From Candidatus Methanoperedentaceae archaeon (GTDB lineage Archaea; Halobacteriota; Methanosarcinia; Methanosarcinales; Methanoperedenaceae): a stretch of 62,144 bases of DNA. Below the pieces are notes generated by a model. It was given only the letters and a program-made list of their open reading frames with translations. It was not told where the DNA came from and did no database searches. The stretch spans positions 1-62,144 of the forward strand of contig PQAS01000009.1 in NCBI GenBank assembly GCA_003104905.1. Direction: 5' to 3'. Both the position numbers and the translations under genes were made by a program. This document shows, piece after piece, positions 19,845 through 29,035 of the stretch (position 1 is its first letter; each line of letters opens with the position of its first letter).

Positions 19845-20954
19845 CTAACCGCCTCTTTTTCTCCTCGCTATAGCAAATATTACGATCACAATAACAATTA
19901 CTGCGAATCCTGTCGAGCCTGTTAATCCCGCCAATGCAGGAGTGTTCGATACCGCAGATGTTTCAGATTCGGCATCCAGTTCGGGAATGCGAAGAACCGT
20001 ATCGTATTTGTCAAGCTCAATATTGTCTTTATTTACAGCCCTGATACTGACATCATATGTTCCGGATTTAAGGTCTTTCCATACTACTCCTGCTGTGTCT
20101 TCTTTTCCAGAGGTAAGTATTTCTTCTACCTGCTGCCTGAAAGTTTTTTTCTCGTTTGTCGCCCTGTTGGTCGTTGATATATCGATGAACCCATCGAACG
20201 GTACCTGGGAATTTCCCCGCAGTGTTACACTTGCGCCGTATTCGTCCACTTCAACATCATCAGGCAGTATCTCAACATCGTTGCCTGCTGTAAAAGCTGC
20301 AACGTATGTATTAATAAGGGGTTCTGCAGGAAACCTGTGTGTAAGTATTTTTGTACGAACGGTATATTTCTCGTTATCATTTAATAGAAAAGGCCAGTCT
20401 ATATTCAGCTCTGTATTTGATGTAAGTGAGACATCTTCTTTTGTCTTTGAATATATAATGTCATTGTTATCCAGAAGTTCTATTTTGATATCAACTGCGC
20501 TGGGATTGAAAGGCCGCAGAAGCAATTGCACGCCTTTATTGGAAGGTGAGAAATCAACAACATGGAAACTCGGCATGGCAACAGTGCCGTATGATACTTG
20601 ATAGGTTTTTTTATCGTGAAGCTGTGTGTCATTATATATACTGACTTTTGCGGTGTAATAATCCTTCTGCAGCTTATTCTGCCATAATATTACTTTGGAA
20701 ACCTCTTCTTTGGCACTGACTTTAAATGGAACATCCTGTGATTCTACCACATTTGTCCCATCAAGAAGTTGAAATACGGCTTTTCCCTGATGATCCTGAC
20801 CGGCTCTTATCGTGACCTCGCTGGTAGTGTAATCTGAAAAGAAGTCAGTGATCTCAAGAGCGGCGCTTGCCGTACCGGAAATCATTAATGTGCATACTGA
20901 TATCAATATTATTCTTGCCAATAATTTTTTAAATACTTTACAAACATTCTTCAT
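19845..20954 (-). CDS. Membrane-anchored surface protein linked to the ABC exporter
   Basis: About 369 residues: an N-terminal signal peptide ending near SGTASA, several beta-rich Ig-like repeats (conserved TYDVSIRAVNKD pattern), and a C-terminal hydrophobic helix followed by ARRKRGG, a stop-transfer anchor. It is the first gene of the long single-strand operon and lies directly before the MacB-like permease. An extracytoplasmic adaptor that guides the exported substrate is a plausible role (inference). An in-frame ATG three codons upstream is an alternative start. Confidence 0.7.
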   Translation of the reverse strand: MKNVCKVFKKLLARIILISVCTLMISGTASAALEITDFFSDYTTSEVTIRAGQDHQGKAVFQLLDGTNVVESQDVPFKVSAKEEVSKVILWQNKLQKDYYTAKVSIYNDTQLHDKKTYQVSYGTVAMPSFHVVDFSPSNKGVQLLLRPFNPSAVDIKIELLDNNDIIYSKTKEDVSLTSNTELNIDWPFLLNDNEKYTVRTKILTHRFPAEPLINTYVAAFTAGNDVEILPDDVEVDEYGASVTLRGNSQVPFDGFIDISTTNRATNEKKTFRQQVEEILTSGKEDTAGVVWKDLKSGTYDVSIRAVNKDNIELDKYDTVLRIPELDAESETSAVSNTPALAGLTGSTGFAVIVIVIVIFAIARRKRGG

Positions 20955-20963
20955 TATTATCAT

Positions 20964-21296
20964 CCCAGATTCGACAATCCTCGGATGCTTGAAACAAGCA
21001 TTCTAACTCCAATATAACCCAAATCTTCATTCATAATGATTCTACTGATTTTGTCAGGGTCTTTCGATCAAGATTGACCTCAATAATTAATACAACCTCT
21101 AAATACTTAAACATGTCTATAAATAGTCAAGTACGTGTTTATAATAACTGAGTATATTGTTATAAAACAAGTACTTATAATATATTTTCACTAAGCTTAA
21201 TGATTATAAAAGCATAACTATATCTATACATAATCAGATATTTCTAAAAAATGAGCTAAAAAAATTGTCACAAGATAGGCAAAATGAGGACAAAAT
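20964..21296. promoter_or_regulatory. AT-rich divergent regulatory region
   Basis: No gene is seen in these 333 bases between the exporter/dehydrogenase operon and the two-component operon. The sequence is strongly AT-rich. It has two CAAGTAC boxes (21128-21134 and 21168-21174), each followed by a TTATAATA stretch and spaced 40 bp apart (about four helical turns). They are candidate sites for the HTH-receiver regulator encoded beside it; several TATA-like tracts occur on both strands. Confidence 0.45.
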
Positions 21297-21626
21297 ATGA
21301 GCCCGCTTGAAAAGTTGTTTGGGAAAACAGCACAATTAACTGTGCTGGAATATCTCATGAAAAATAAAGGAGAGATCAATTATCTTTCCGGAATAGCACA
21401 GGGCACTGGATTGTATCATTCCAGCGTGGCAAGAGTACTTGAACCACTTCTACAAAATAAGATAGTTATTGAGAAAAAGATCGGGAAACAGATACGATCG
21501 TTCTATCTCAATGAAGAACTTGAAGCCACAAAACTTCTGGTAAAATTTTATGAGAAATTGAGGTTATTATTGGACGAACAATTGCCTTCAAATGATCTGG
21601 AAATACCGGTGATTAATCATGATTAA
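21297..21626 (+). CDS. Small winged-helix transcriptional regulator
   Basis: 109-residue protein with a winged-helix fold: helix-turn-helix around INYLSGIAQGTGLYHSSVARVLEPL and a basic wing, GKQIRSFYLN. It is the first gene of the operon with the HTH-receiver protein and kinase, and its end overlaps the next gene by 8 nt. It may be the DNA-binding partner of the two-component system. An atgagga box lies about 9 nt upstream of the ATG. Confidence 0.7.
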   Translation: MSPLEKLFGKTAQLTVLEYLMKNKGEINYLSGIAQGTGLYHSSVARVLEPLLQNKIVIEKKIGKQIRSFYLNEELEATKLLVKFYEKLRLLLDEQLPSNDLEIPVINHD

Positions 21627-22131
21627 GAATATTGATGATAAGATCGTTGAGTTGATAGGAAAGAATGAAAACATCTCAACCAATGAGATTTCCCGGATAA
21701 TTGGGATCCCGGAAAAAGAAGTTGAAAGACGGATCAAGGCTATTTCTGATGTAAGACAAAAGATAATGATCGTTGATGATGAGATAGCCACACTTCTACC
21801 GCTAAAAAGATCACTTGAAGCCGAAGGTTATTCAGTTATTGAAGCTGTTAATGGTTACGAGGCTATCGAAAAAGCAAAGACAGAATGCCCTGAATTGATA
21901 ATCCTTGATCTCATGCTGCCAGGAATTGATGGTTTTGAAGTGTGCGTTCAACTAAAGAAGGATGAACGTACAGAAAGAATCCCTATTATCATGTTGACAG
22001 CTAAAGATGAAATGCGTGATAAAGTAGAGGGGCTTGAGATGGGCGCAGACGACTATGTAACAAAACCATTCAATCTGAATGAACTAAAAGCACGCATCAA
22101 AAATGTGTTGAAAAGGTCACAAGAAATTTGA
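21619..22131 (+). CDS. Response regulator with N-terminal HTH and receiver domain
   Basis: 170 residues in an order opposite to usual DNA-binding response regulators: an AsnC-like helix-turn-helix (about 1-43) comes first, then a complete receiver domain (48-168). Acidic pocket residues D53 and D54, phospho-acceptor D97 in LIILDLMLPG, and a conserved Lys in DDYVTKPF are all present, so phosphotransfer should work. The start overlaps the preceding regulator and the kinase follows after 18 nt. Confidence 0.85.
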   Translation: MIKNIDDKIVELIGKNENISTNEISRIIGIPEKEVERRIKAISDVRQKIMIVDDEIATLLPLKRSLEAEGYSVIEAVNGYEAIEKAKTECPELIILDLMLPGIDGFEVCVQLKKDERTERIPIIMLTAKDEMRDKVEGLEMGADDYVTKPFNLNELKARIKNVLKRSQEI

Positions 22132-22149
22132 TCAAATGGGGGCAAATAG

Positions 22150-23946
22150 GTGAGAATTCGGTCAGAACAGATCATCTTCTTCCTGATCATATCCATATTA
22201 CCGCTATCTGCTGTTGTCTATGTATCATATGAGCACAGTCAGGAGGTCATCCGCAATTCAGTCAATACAAACCTTCTGGTGGCAACTGAGAATACCGGCA
22301 AGGCAATAGATAACTGGATGGATGCAAGAAAAGACGATATACGCATAATTTCTTCTATTGCTGAAAATTCAGAAAAAGAAAAATTCCGTGAATATCTGAG
22401 TTCATTTCAAAATGAACACGAAGGAGTGTACCAGGAGTTCTTTATTATTGACCCTGATGGAAATATCATATTTTCAACCAATCCGGCAAATGCTGTACCT
22501 TTTCTTAAGGACGCTCTTGAAGGGAGATTGTTTATTTCAGATGTATCCTTATCAAGCACCACAAATCTGCCTGAAGTAATAATCACAAATCCAATAAGAA
22601 AGAATGGTACAATTACAGGAATAATGGGTGCAAGGGTGAGTATTGAGAACCTGTATATGATTATCGAAGGGATCGATATTGGAAAATCAGGAGAGATATT
22701 CCTGGTCAATAATAAGGGGGAACTGATCTTTAATAAGGATCGATTCAGGATACTTCATGAAAATATAAATAATAATTTTGCCGTGAAAGAAGTTATTTAT
22801 GAAAAAAGAGGAGTGGGGGACTATATAAATTATAAAGGCGAGAATGTGCTGGGATCGTATTACTGGCTTCCGCTTTATCGCTGGGGGCTGGTAGTAGAAC
22901 AGAATAGGGATGAAGCATATGCGGATATGCTGACATTAGAGAAGGAAACTGCTGTTATTTCTATTTTTGCAGTTTTCTGTGTAGTCCTTGTTGCTATCGT
23001 GATATCAAAAAGAATGACTGAACCTATTGAATCACTGAAAAATGGCGCTTCGAGTCTTGTGAAGGGACATTTTAAGACAATATCAGTTACATCAAAAAAT
23101 GAGATCGGTGAACTGACAGAAATATTCAATCAAACCGCAGAAGAATTGTTGGAAATAAGGAAAAAGCTTGAGACAAAGATTGAACTGGCAAATAAAGATC
23201 TGGGGGAAAAGAACACGAAGCTTATTCTGGCCAATGAAGAGTTAAAAAAACTGGACAATCTAAAATCAGATTTTCTCTCTATGGTCTCACATGAGCTAAA
23301 AACACCCCTCTCGGCAATAAGGACATCAGCTGAATTCCTTGGCTCAGAAGGGACGATAGAACCTGATATCAGGAAAGAAATGCTTGATAATGTTATCAGT
23401 AACGTTGACAGGCTTACAAGGCTGATCAATGATATCCTTGATCTTTCAAAGATTGAAGCCGGAAAAATGGAATTTCATTATGAAAAAGTAAATGTGGAAG
23501 AAATAGCAAAAGCGGCTATTGAAAATATCAGGTATCTTGCACTGAAGAATAATATTGCAGTCTCGATGGAGCTCCCGGAAAATCTCTCCCCGGTACTTGC
23601 CGACAGGGATAAGATTATTATAGTATTGAATAATCTTCTCAGTAACGCATTGAAATTCATGTATAAGGGTGGTCGAGTGCTTCTATCAGCTAAAGAAGAA
23701 GGAAATGATGTCCGGATCAGAGTTGAAGATAATGGCATCGGGATTGATGATGATAAAGTAACGAAAATATTTGACAAATTCTATCAGGCAGATAGCACCT
23801 CCCGGCGAAAAACAGGCGGAAGCGGGCTTGGACTTACAATATCAAGCGGAATTATCAAGGCGCATGGCAGTGAGATATACGTGGAAAGTGAACCGGAAAA
23901 AGGAAGTGTTTTCTATTTCAAATTGAAAAAGTACGAGACGAAATGA
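22150..23946 (+). CDS. Sensor histidine kinase (Cache-HAMP-HisKA-HATPase)
   Basis: 598-residue membrane kinase with a GTG start (box tggggg about 7 nt upstream). An N-terminal helix is followed by an extracytoplasmic dCache-like sensor (about 30-265), a second helix (about 272-292), HAMP, a coiled-coil linker and HisKA with phospho-acceptor H381 in SHELKTPL. The HATPase domain has the N box NNLLSNALKF, G1 DNGIGI and G2 GSGLGLTI. The stop overlaps the next ATG (ATGA), tying the kinase to the rearranged substrate-binding protein. The ligand is unknown. Confidence 0.92.
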   Translation: MRIRSEQIIFFLIISILPLSAVVYVSYEHSQEVIRNSVNTNLLVATENTGKAIDNWMDARKDDIRIISSIAENSEKEKFREYLSSFQNEHEGVYQEFFIIDPDGNIIFSTNPANAVPFLKDALEGRLFISDVSLSSTTNLPEVIITNPIRKNGTITGIMGARVSIENLYMIIEGIDIGKSGEIFLVNNKGELIFNKDRFRILHENINNNFAVKEVIYEKRGVGDYINYKGENVLGSYYWLPLYRWGLVVEQNRDEAYADMLTLEKETAVISIFAVFCVVLVAIVISKRMTEPIESLKNGASSLVKGHFKTISVTSKNEIGELTEIFNQTAEELLEIRKKLETKIELANKDLGEKNTKLILANEELKKLDNLKSDFLSMVSHELKTPLSAIRTSAEFLGSEGTIEPDIRKEMLDNVISNVDRLTRLINDILDLSKIEAGKMEFHYEKVNVEEIAKAAIENIRYLALKNNIAVSMELPENLSPVLADRDKIIIVLNNLLSNALKFMYKGGRVLLSAKEEGNDVRIRVEDNGIGIDDDKVTKIFDKFYQADSTSRRKTGGSGLGLTISSGIIKAHGSEIYVESEPEKGSVFYFKLKKYETK

Positions 23947-24983
23947 AGAAATATGTTTATATAATATCTATTATAACTATATTATTATTATTATTATTAT
24001 ATGCGGGGACCATCCAGTATGAAAAATCCCATGCTCAGAAGACCATTATTGTCGTTTCAATGACTGCCGATGAGATGAGTTCAGCCCTTAAGAATGGAAC
24101 AATATCAGGGTATGTTTCATGGGAACCACATCCTGCAAAGGCTGTGATTGAAGGTTATGGCAGGTATCTTGTCAATTCAAAGGACATCTGGCATGATCAT
24201 CCCGGCTGCGTTCTTGTAAAATCCGAATTCATTACCGATGAAGATATGATAAGAGCCCTGGTCTGGGCACAGTTAAAAGGGACAAGGTTCATCAACGATC
24301 CTGCAAACCGGGAAAAAGTGATAGAATACGCATCTGTTTTCACAGAAATTAACGCTGAGGCTGCAAAGCTTGCGCTAAATGATACGATATATAATGAATT
24401 CCCTGATAAAAACGAAATCAAAGCAGGATTTGATATACTGGATAAAGCAGGCGGATTTAAAAATCGTCCGGAGGATATTGATGGATTTTTATCAAACATA
24501 ATCCAGAATAAATATTATGACGATATCAGGCAAAAGCTTGATGCTGATCCGGATTGGACTCCACCTCCCGTTAACGGCAGCATCAGGTTCGGATTTTTAG
24601 AACGTAATATCCATTACCTTGCAGTTTATGTCGCACAGGAAGAGGGTTATTTTGAAAAAGTCGGCCTCATCTCTGGCAAAAATATTATGTTTATGAAATT
24701 CAGGAATGGCCTGGCAATAACGAATGCTTTTGCCCAGAGGGAAGTGGATATTGCAACATTTGGTGTGACCCCGATATTGCGGTACTGGTTAAATGATAAT
24801 GGAAGGATATATATTATAAACGGAGTGAATTCAGGAGGCACCGCGCTGGTGGTAAAAGCGGATTCAGATATTCGGTCGATTGATGACCTGGACGGAAAGA
24901 CCATAGCTACATCAGGTTTTGGGTCGATCCAGGACCTGGTTATGAGAAAAATCTTTGAAGGATTTGAGATAAAGACAGTGTAA
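23943..24983 (+). CDS. Rearranged NitT/TauT-type substrate-binding protein
   Basis: 346-residue exported protein coupled to the histidine kinase by ATGA. After a hydrophobic N-terminal segment, residues about 34-195 match the C-terminal half of SsuA/NitT/TauT-family binding proteins (GTISGYVSWEPHPAKAVIEGYG; WHDHPGCVLV). Residues about 210-346 match the N-terminal half of another (RFGFLERNIHYLAVYVAQEEGYF; FGVTPILRYWL; DLDGKTIATSGFGSIQD) and then stop. The two halves are therefore in permuted order. This could be a true circular permutation or the product of deletion between two tandem genes. With the kinase partner, a ligand-sensing rather than transport role is possible. No ABC permease or ATPase is adjacent. 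Confidence 0.75.
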   Translation: MKKYVYIISIITILLLLLLYAGTIQYEKSHAQKTIIVVSMTADEMSSALKNGTISGYVSWEPHPAKAVIEGYGRYLVNSKDIWHDHPGCVLVKSEFITDEDMIRALVWAQLKGTRFINDPANREKVIEYASVFTEINAEAAKLALNDTIYNEFPDKNEIKAGFDILDKAGGFKNRPEDIDGFLSNIIQNKYYDDIRQKLDADPDWTPPPVNGSIRFGFLERNIHYLAVYVAQEEGYFEKVGLISGKNIMFMKFRNGLAITNAFAQREVDIATFGVTPILRYWLNDNGRIYIINGVNSGGTALVVKADSDIRSIDDLDGKTIATSGFGSIQDLVMRKIFEGFEIKTV

Positions 24984-24992
24984 ATATTGTTA

Positions 24993-26354
24993 TTAATAAT
25001 CCTTATATGCATTTTTCATCTGCCCGGCAACTTTCATCCTGAGAGATATCAAACCCGGTATCTCTTTCAATGGATATTTCCTCATGAATGAAATACTCTT
25101 TCCCAGAGGTATTGTATCAAAATACAAAGAATTGAGATTATTGAAGAATTCTTTCAAAGGGAGTTTTGTGGGAAGCTGGGTATGAATAAAATCAAAGAGA
25201 TCATAATCAGTTGTAATGAGATTGCCTTTAACTTCTTCATATAGATCTGTCCCCGGCAAGGGAGTAAGAACAGCAAAGCTTGCAAAACTGAGTTCCATTC
25301 CCCTGCAATATTCTTTAAATTCTTTAAAATCTTCTTCATTAAAATCCGGCCTTACAATAAACGAAGCATAGATATCTATGCCGTTTGCGTTCAATATTTT
25401 AATTGCCTCTTTATTATTTTCGACAGTTGAGCCTTTATTTATATATTTCAGGTCTTCATCCCTGAAAAATTCAAGCCCCACAAAAACCCTGTCAAGTCCG
25501 ATTTCTTTCCATATTTTAATAAGGTCGGGATTTTTCACGATCGTATCGCTTCTTCCATACAGGAAATAACGTTTTTTTATTCCGGCTTCCTTTATCAATT
25601 CAGCAAGGATCTTCATCCTTTTAGCATCAACCATAGATTCATCATCGGCAAAAAAAACATATTTTTCCTTGATCCCGGATAGCTCCCTGACTATGTTTTC
25701 CGGCTTTCTCTTCAGGTACTTTCCACCCGTAAGCTTCCAGAGAGCACAGAAATTACACCTGTTCGGACATCCCTTTGATGTTCGTATTGATGCAAGCGGT
25801 TTCATCCATTCACTGTAGTAGTATTTTCTGTATTCTTCCGTAAGTTCTCTTGCTGGAAAAGGAAAGACATCAAGATCAGTTATGGGTTCAGGCGGATTCA
25901 TTACCCGATCTCCAGCGCTCAAATAGGATATTCCGGCAATTCCATCAAATGGTTTCTTGGAAACCAGTGTTGAAATAATTTCCCTGAATATCAAAACCCC
26001 CTCTCCCATTACTACAACGTCAATATAGGGAGTAAAGAAATCCTCAGGGGCAACCGTTGCATGATGGCCTCCAACAACGGTAAAGATATCAGGATTAATT
26101 TTCTTGATCTTATTGAAAAGGTTTTTGACCGTATTCACATGAACAGTATATGCAGTGATCCCGACAACATCTGGTCTGAATTTTTCCATTTGCGAATCAA
26201 GGTCTTTGTCAATCCGCATATCAAGTATTTTTACTTCATGATCGCTTTTTACACCCGAAGCCAGATATTCAAGCGCAAGCGGCTCATAAATAAAAACATC
26301 CTCTCCACCGATCGTTTTTTGGGCTTTCGCCGGCTGTATAAGTAAAATTTTCAT
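24993..26354 (-). CDS. B12-binding-domain radical SAM protein
   Basis: 453 residues: an N-terminal cobalamin-binding-like Rossmann domain (about 1-135; GGHHATVAPEDFF) and a radical SAM TIM barrel with the cluster motif CPNRCNFC (C196, C200, C203). The DxHxxG His of base-off cobalamin binding is not visible (Arg at its place in LDMRID), as in several B12-radical SAM families. Members methylate or rearrange unactivated carbons, for example in lipids or natural products. It is the last gene of a TetR-controlled operon, overlapping the upstream phosphotransferase gene by ATGA. Confidence 0.88.
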   Translation of the reverse strand: MKILLIQPAKAQKTIGGEDVFIYEPLALEYLASGVKSDHEVKILDMRIDKDLDSQMEKFRPDVVGITAYTVHVNTVKNLFNKIKKINPDIFTVVGGHHATVAPEDFFTPYIDVVVMGEGVLIFREIISTLVSKKPFDGIAGISYLSAGDRVMNPPEPITDLDVFPFPARELTEEYRKYYYSEWMKPLASIRTSKGCPNRCNFCALWKLTGGKYLKRKPENIVRELSGIKEKYVFFADDESMVDAKRMKILAELIKEAGIKKRYFLYGRSDTIVKNPDLIKIWKEIGLDRVFVGLEFFRDEDLKYINKGSTVENNKEAIKILNANGIDIYASFIVRPDFNEEDFKEFKEYCRGMELSFASFAVLTPLPGTDLYEEVKGNLITTDYDLFDFIHTQLPTKLPLKEFFNNLNSLYFDTIPLGKSISFMRKYPLKEIPGLISLRMKVAGQMKNAYKDY

Positions 26355-29035
26355 TTTTCCTCCTGTTTGGTACGATATACCTTTCCTTCATCACCATCAA
26401 CTGTTAGTTGTTCTCCATCTTTCAAAGCCTTCATTACTCCCGGCACATTGACGACAGCCGGTATGCCGTATTCCCTTGCGACAATAGCTCCATGCGAAAG
26501 ACTGCCGCCCACTTCCATAACCAGAGCGTTTGCCCTTAAGAACAGAGGTGTCCAGCCAGGATCTGTGGAGGGAGCTACGAGAACATCTCCTGCCTGCAGC
26601 CGTGTATTTTCCCCGGGATGGCGGATCAGCCGCGCCCTGCCGGAAGCCCTTCCTGCTGCCACGCCTATGCCTGCAAGTACCTGCCCGTGTGCTTCAGGCG
26701 CCCCGGCTTTTGGCTGGGGCGCATCATCTATTATAACATCAGGAGGCTCCAGAAGGGATAATTCCTCCCGCATCTTTTTTCTTTCTTCCACCAGTATCTT
26801 CAACCCGCTGCCATCAGAGTATCCTGCCAGGATCGCCGAAAGTTCGTGCCAGGCGCAGTGATAAACATCAGCCTGGTCATCCAGTATTCCCCGTTCCACA
26901 AGACGCCGCCCCACTTCCTGAAAAAACATGCGTGAAACTTCAAATGGTTTTACAAGCACGGATTTTCCCATTTCCCTGGTGCCTGCGTTATTCCTTGCCT
27001 GCTTGATGAGCCTGCTGACCGTGAGCCGCCGCAAACGCCATTTGAGTTTGCCTGCGATCTCCTTTTCTGCCGCTTTGCGTTTTGTTTCCTGGACCGCCCT
27101 GTGATCAATATTTGCGGGCGACAGCACCTGTGCCCTTATGATTTCAAGCAAATATCGCGGATCTTCGCCCCAGCGCGGATTCAACAGGTCTATTTCATAA
27201 ACCCCGCGGTGACCGTAGTCCTTCAAGAATTCTTCGAACTTTCTCAGGAACTGTGAACCTTCGGGAATTTCATCCTTCCATGCCGATGGTCTGAAAGGTT
27301 GCGCAGTAAAGTACTTCAGAGCAACTTTATCCATCTGAACTGTCTTTCCCAGTTCCATAAGCCTGTAGCCGTGTTGGGCGCTTGTTATTTCCGAAGCTCC
27401 GGCGAGCAAACCGTTTGCCAGGGCAGCACCGCGACCCGGAAAATCCTTCTCCAGTGCCTGTACAAGAAAATACAAAGAAACACCTGTTGAGAGGCCCAGA
27501 ACCATATAGGTGGAACAATACTCAAGAATTTTCGGATTGGTTTCAGAGAAATGAGAGATCAGTTCTTGATCGTTCATTGCATGGAAATCCCGCTTCTTCC
27601 ATAGCTCTACTGTTTCCCACATTTCCTTAAATGTCTTTTTTGCAGAATACTGTGTCCTGAGAACATTGATGATAAGATGCATCCGCCTCCAGACCCTTTT
27701 AATTCCCGCAAGTCCTCCAAGAGGATTGCCAGGGGGTACTCTTATCTCGGGCTGGTGACCGCCCAGGCTGGCGTTCATCTCTGCTGGCAGATAACCGAGA
27801 CCATCGTAATAGCCCCACTGGAAGGCAGACAGGTTGAAATATCCCCTGCCTTTGTAAAGCCGCACCCAGTTCGTTCCTTCAGGCATCCTGTAGCCTGCTG
27901 CCAGCAGGCTGGCATTCATCATCATATCGAGAGAGCCGCGGAAAAAACTCCAGGAAAGTGCAGTAAGTACCATTGGTGCAGCGTCTTTGATGTTAGCATT
28001 CGACCAGATAACAGGCTGACCTGCCAGTTCAAGGGGTGTGGGTTCTCTGAGATTTGTCACAGGTCTTGCTTGCAGTACATGAAATTTCTTTCCATCGTAT
28101 GCCCATTCCATATCCTGGTTGACCACACCTTTGCCCAGAGCTTCGAGTACCCGCAGCGTCAGCGAGCCCAGTTCTATGATCTGGTTATCATTGAGAACAG
28201 GTCGCTTATCGCCGTTTTCTTCACTGCCTGCGCGTATAAGTTCCGTGCCGCCGCTTTGCACAAGTCTTGTATATTTCTTCTTGCTGCCGATCTTATTCTC
28301 AACGATTTCAGGCAGCGCCGCCATTGGATGCAGCAGGTACTCATCCGGCTCGACCGCACCGCTTACTACCGATTCTCCCAGACCGAAATTGGCGCTGATT
28401 GCGATCCTGTCGCGCCTGCATGTGCGCGGATCGCAGCTAAAAGCCACCCCGGATGCCATCGCAGGCACAAGTTCCATAATAACCACAGCCACTGCCACCT
28501 CATCGTCGCTCAATCCCATTTTGCGCCTGTAAGCCACTGCATGCGGTGTCCACAGGGAAGCATAGCAGCCTTTTATTGCTCTGATGATATTCGTAAGACC
28601 ATTGATATTCAGAAATGATTCATGTATCCCGGCAAATGATGCCGTTGTAGAATCTTCAGCTGTTGCTGATGACCGGACTGCTACTGGTCTATCAACCAGT
28701 TTTAAGGACATAAGCTGTTTTGAGAGTTCCTGTATGCTTACTTCGGATATCTGCCCATTACTGATCTTTTCCTTTATTTCAGTTAATGTTTTTTCAATAG
28801 CCGGATCCAGCACAGATTCTGCCTTGATTGAAGCAATAGCATTAATGTGATCCAATAACCCATTCGATTCCAGAAAATCCCGATAAACCCTTGAAATTAA
28901 GACTCCGCCTGCTGGAACCTGAAAACCATACCTGTGCAGCCTGGCCAGATTGTGTCCCTTGCCGCCCACCTGTGCTGCTGTTGAATTGAAAGCCTCATCC
29001 CATGTCAGGAAATATTTTTCACCCGCTTTATTCAT
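26351..29035 (-). CDS. PEP synthase/rifampin phosphotransferase-like enzyme
   Basis: 894 residues: an N-terminal ATP-grasp PPDK-type domain (about 1-330; GGKGHNLARL, AVRSSATAEDST, ASFAGIHES), a long helical middle domain, and a C-terminal swivelling phospho-histidine domain (GGSLSHGAIVAREYGIP, His about 848). The PEP/pyruvate TIM barrel of true PEP synthase is absent. This is the architecture and length of rifampin phosphotransferase (about 870 residues), where the middle domain binds the acceptor. The acceptor here is unknown. Operon position after a TetR repressor fits inducible modification of a small molecule. It overlaps both neighbours by ATGA. Confidence 0.85.
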   Translation of the reverse strand: MNKAGEKYFLTWDEAFNSTAAQVGGKGHNLARLHRYGFQVPAGGVLISRVYRDFLESNGLLDHINAIASIKAESVLDPAIEKTLTEIKEKISNGQISEVSIQELSKQLMSLKLVDRPVAVRSSATAEDSTTASFAGIHESFLNINGLTNIIRAIKGCYASLWTPHAVAYRRKMGLSDDEVAVAVVIMELVPAMASGVAFSCDPRTCRRDRIAISANFGLGESVVSGAVEPDEYLLHPMAALPEIVENKIGSKKKYTRLVQSGGTELIRAGSEENGDKRPVLNDNQIIELGSLTLRVLEALGKGVVNQDMEWAYDGKKFHVLQARPVTNLREPTPLELAGQPVIWSNANIKDAAPMVLTALSWSFFRGSLDMMMNASLLAAGYRMPEGTNWVRLYKGRGYFNLSAFQWGYYDGLGYLPAEMNASLGGHQPEIRVPPGNPLGGLAGIKRVWRRMHLIINVLRTQYSAKKTFKEMWETVELWKKRDFHAMNDQELISHFSETNPKILEYCSTYMVLGLSTGVSLYFLVQALEKDFPGRGAALANGLLAGASEITSAQHGYRLMELGKTVQMDKVALKYFTAQPFRPSAWKDEIPEGSQFLRKFEEFLKDYGHRGVYEIDLLNPRWGEDPRYLLEIIRAQVLSPANIDHRAVQETKRKAAEKEIAGKLKWRLRRLTVSRLIKQARNNAGTREMGKSVLVKPFEVSRMFFQEVGRRLVERGILDDQADVYHCAWHELSAILAGYSDGSGLKILVEERKKMREELSLLEPPDVIIDDAPQPKAGAPEAHGQVLAGIGVAAGRASGRARLIRHPGENTRLQAGDVLVAPSTDPGWTPLFLRANALVMEVGGSLSHGAIVAREYGIPAVVNVPGVMKALKDGEQLTVDGDEGKVYRTKQEEK

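Noticed and set aside
27677-28618. 313-codon open frame antisense to the phosphotransferase-like gene
   Set aside because: Complementary to conserved domain of a clear gene; composition (Cys/His-rich, no fold pattern) is typical of a shadow.
26351-29035. Gluconeogenic PEP synthase
   Set aside because: The C-terminal PEP/pyruvate-binding barrel is missing and the domain order and length match rifampin phosphotransferase-like proteins.
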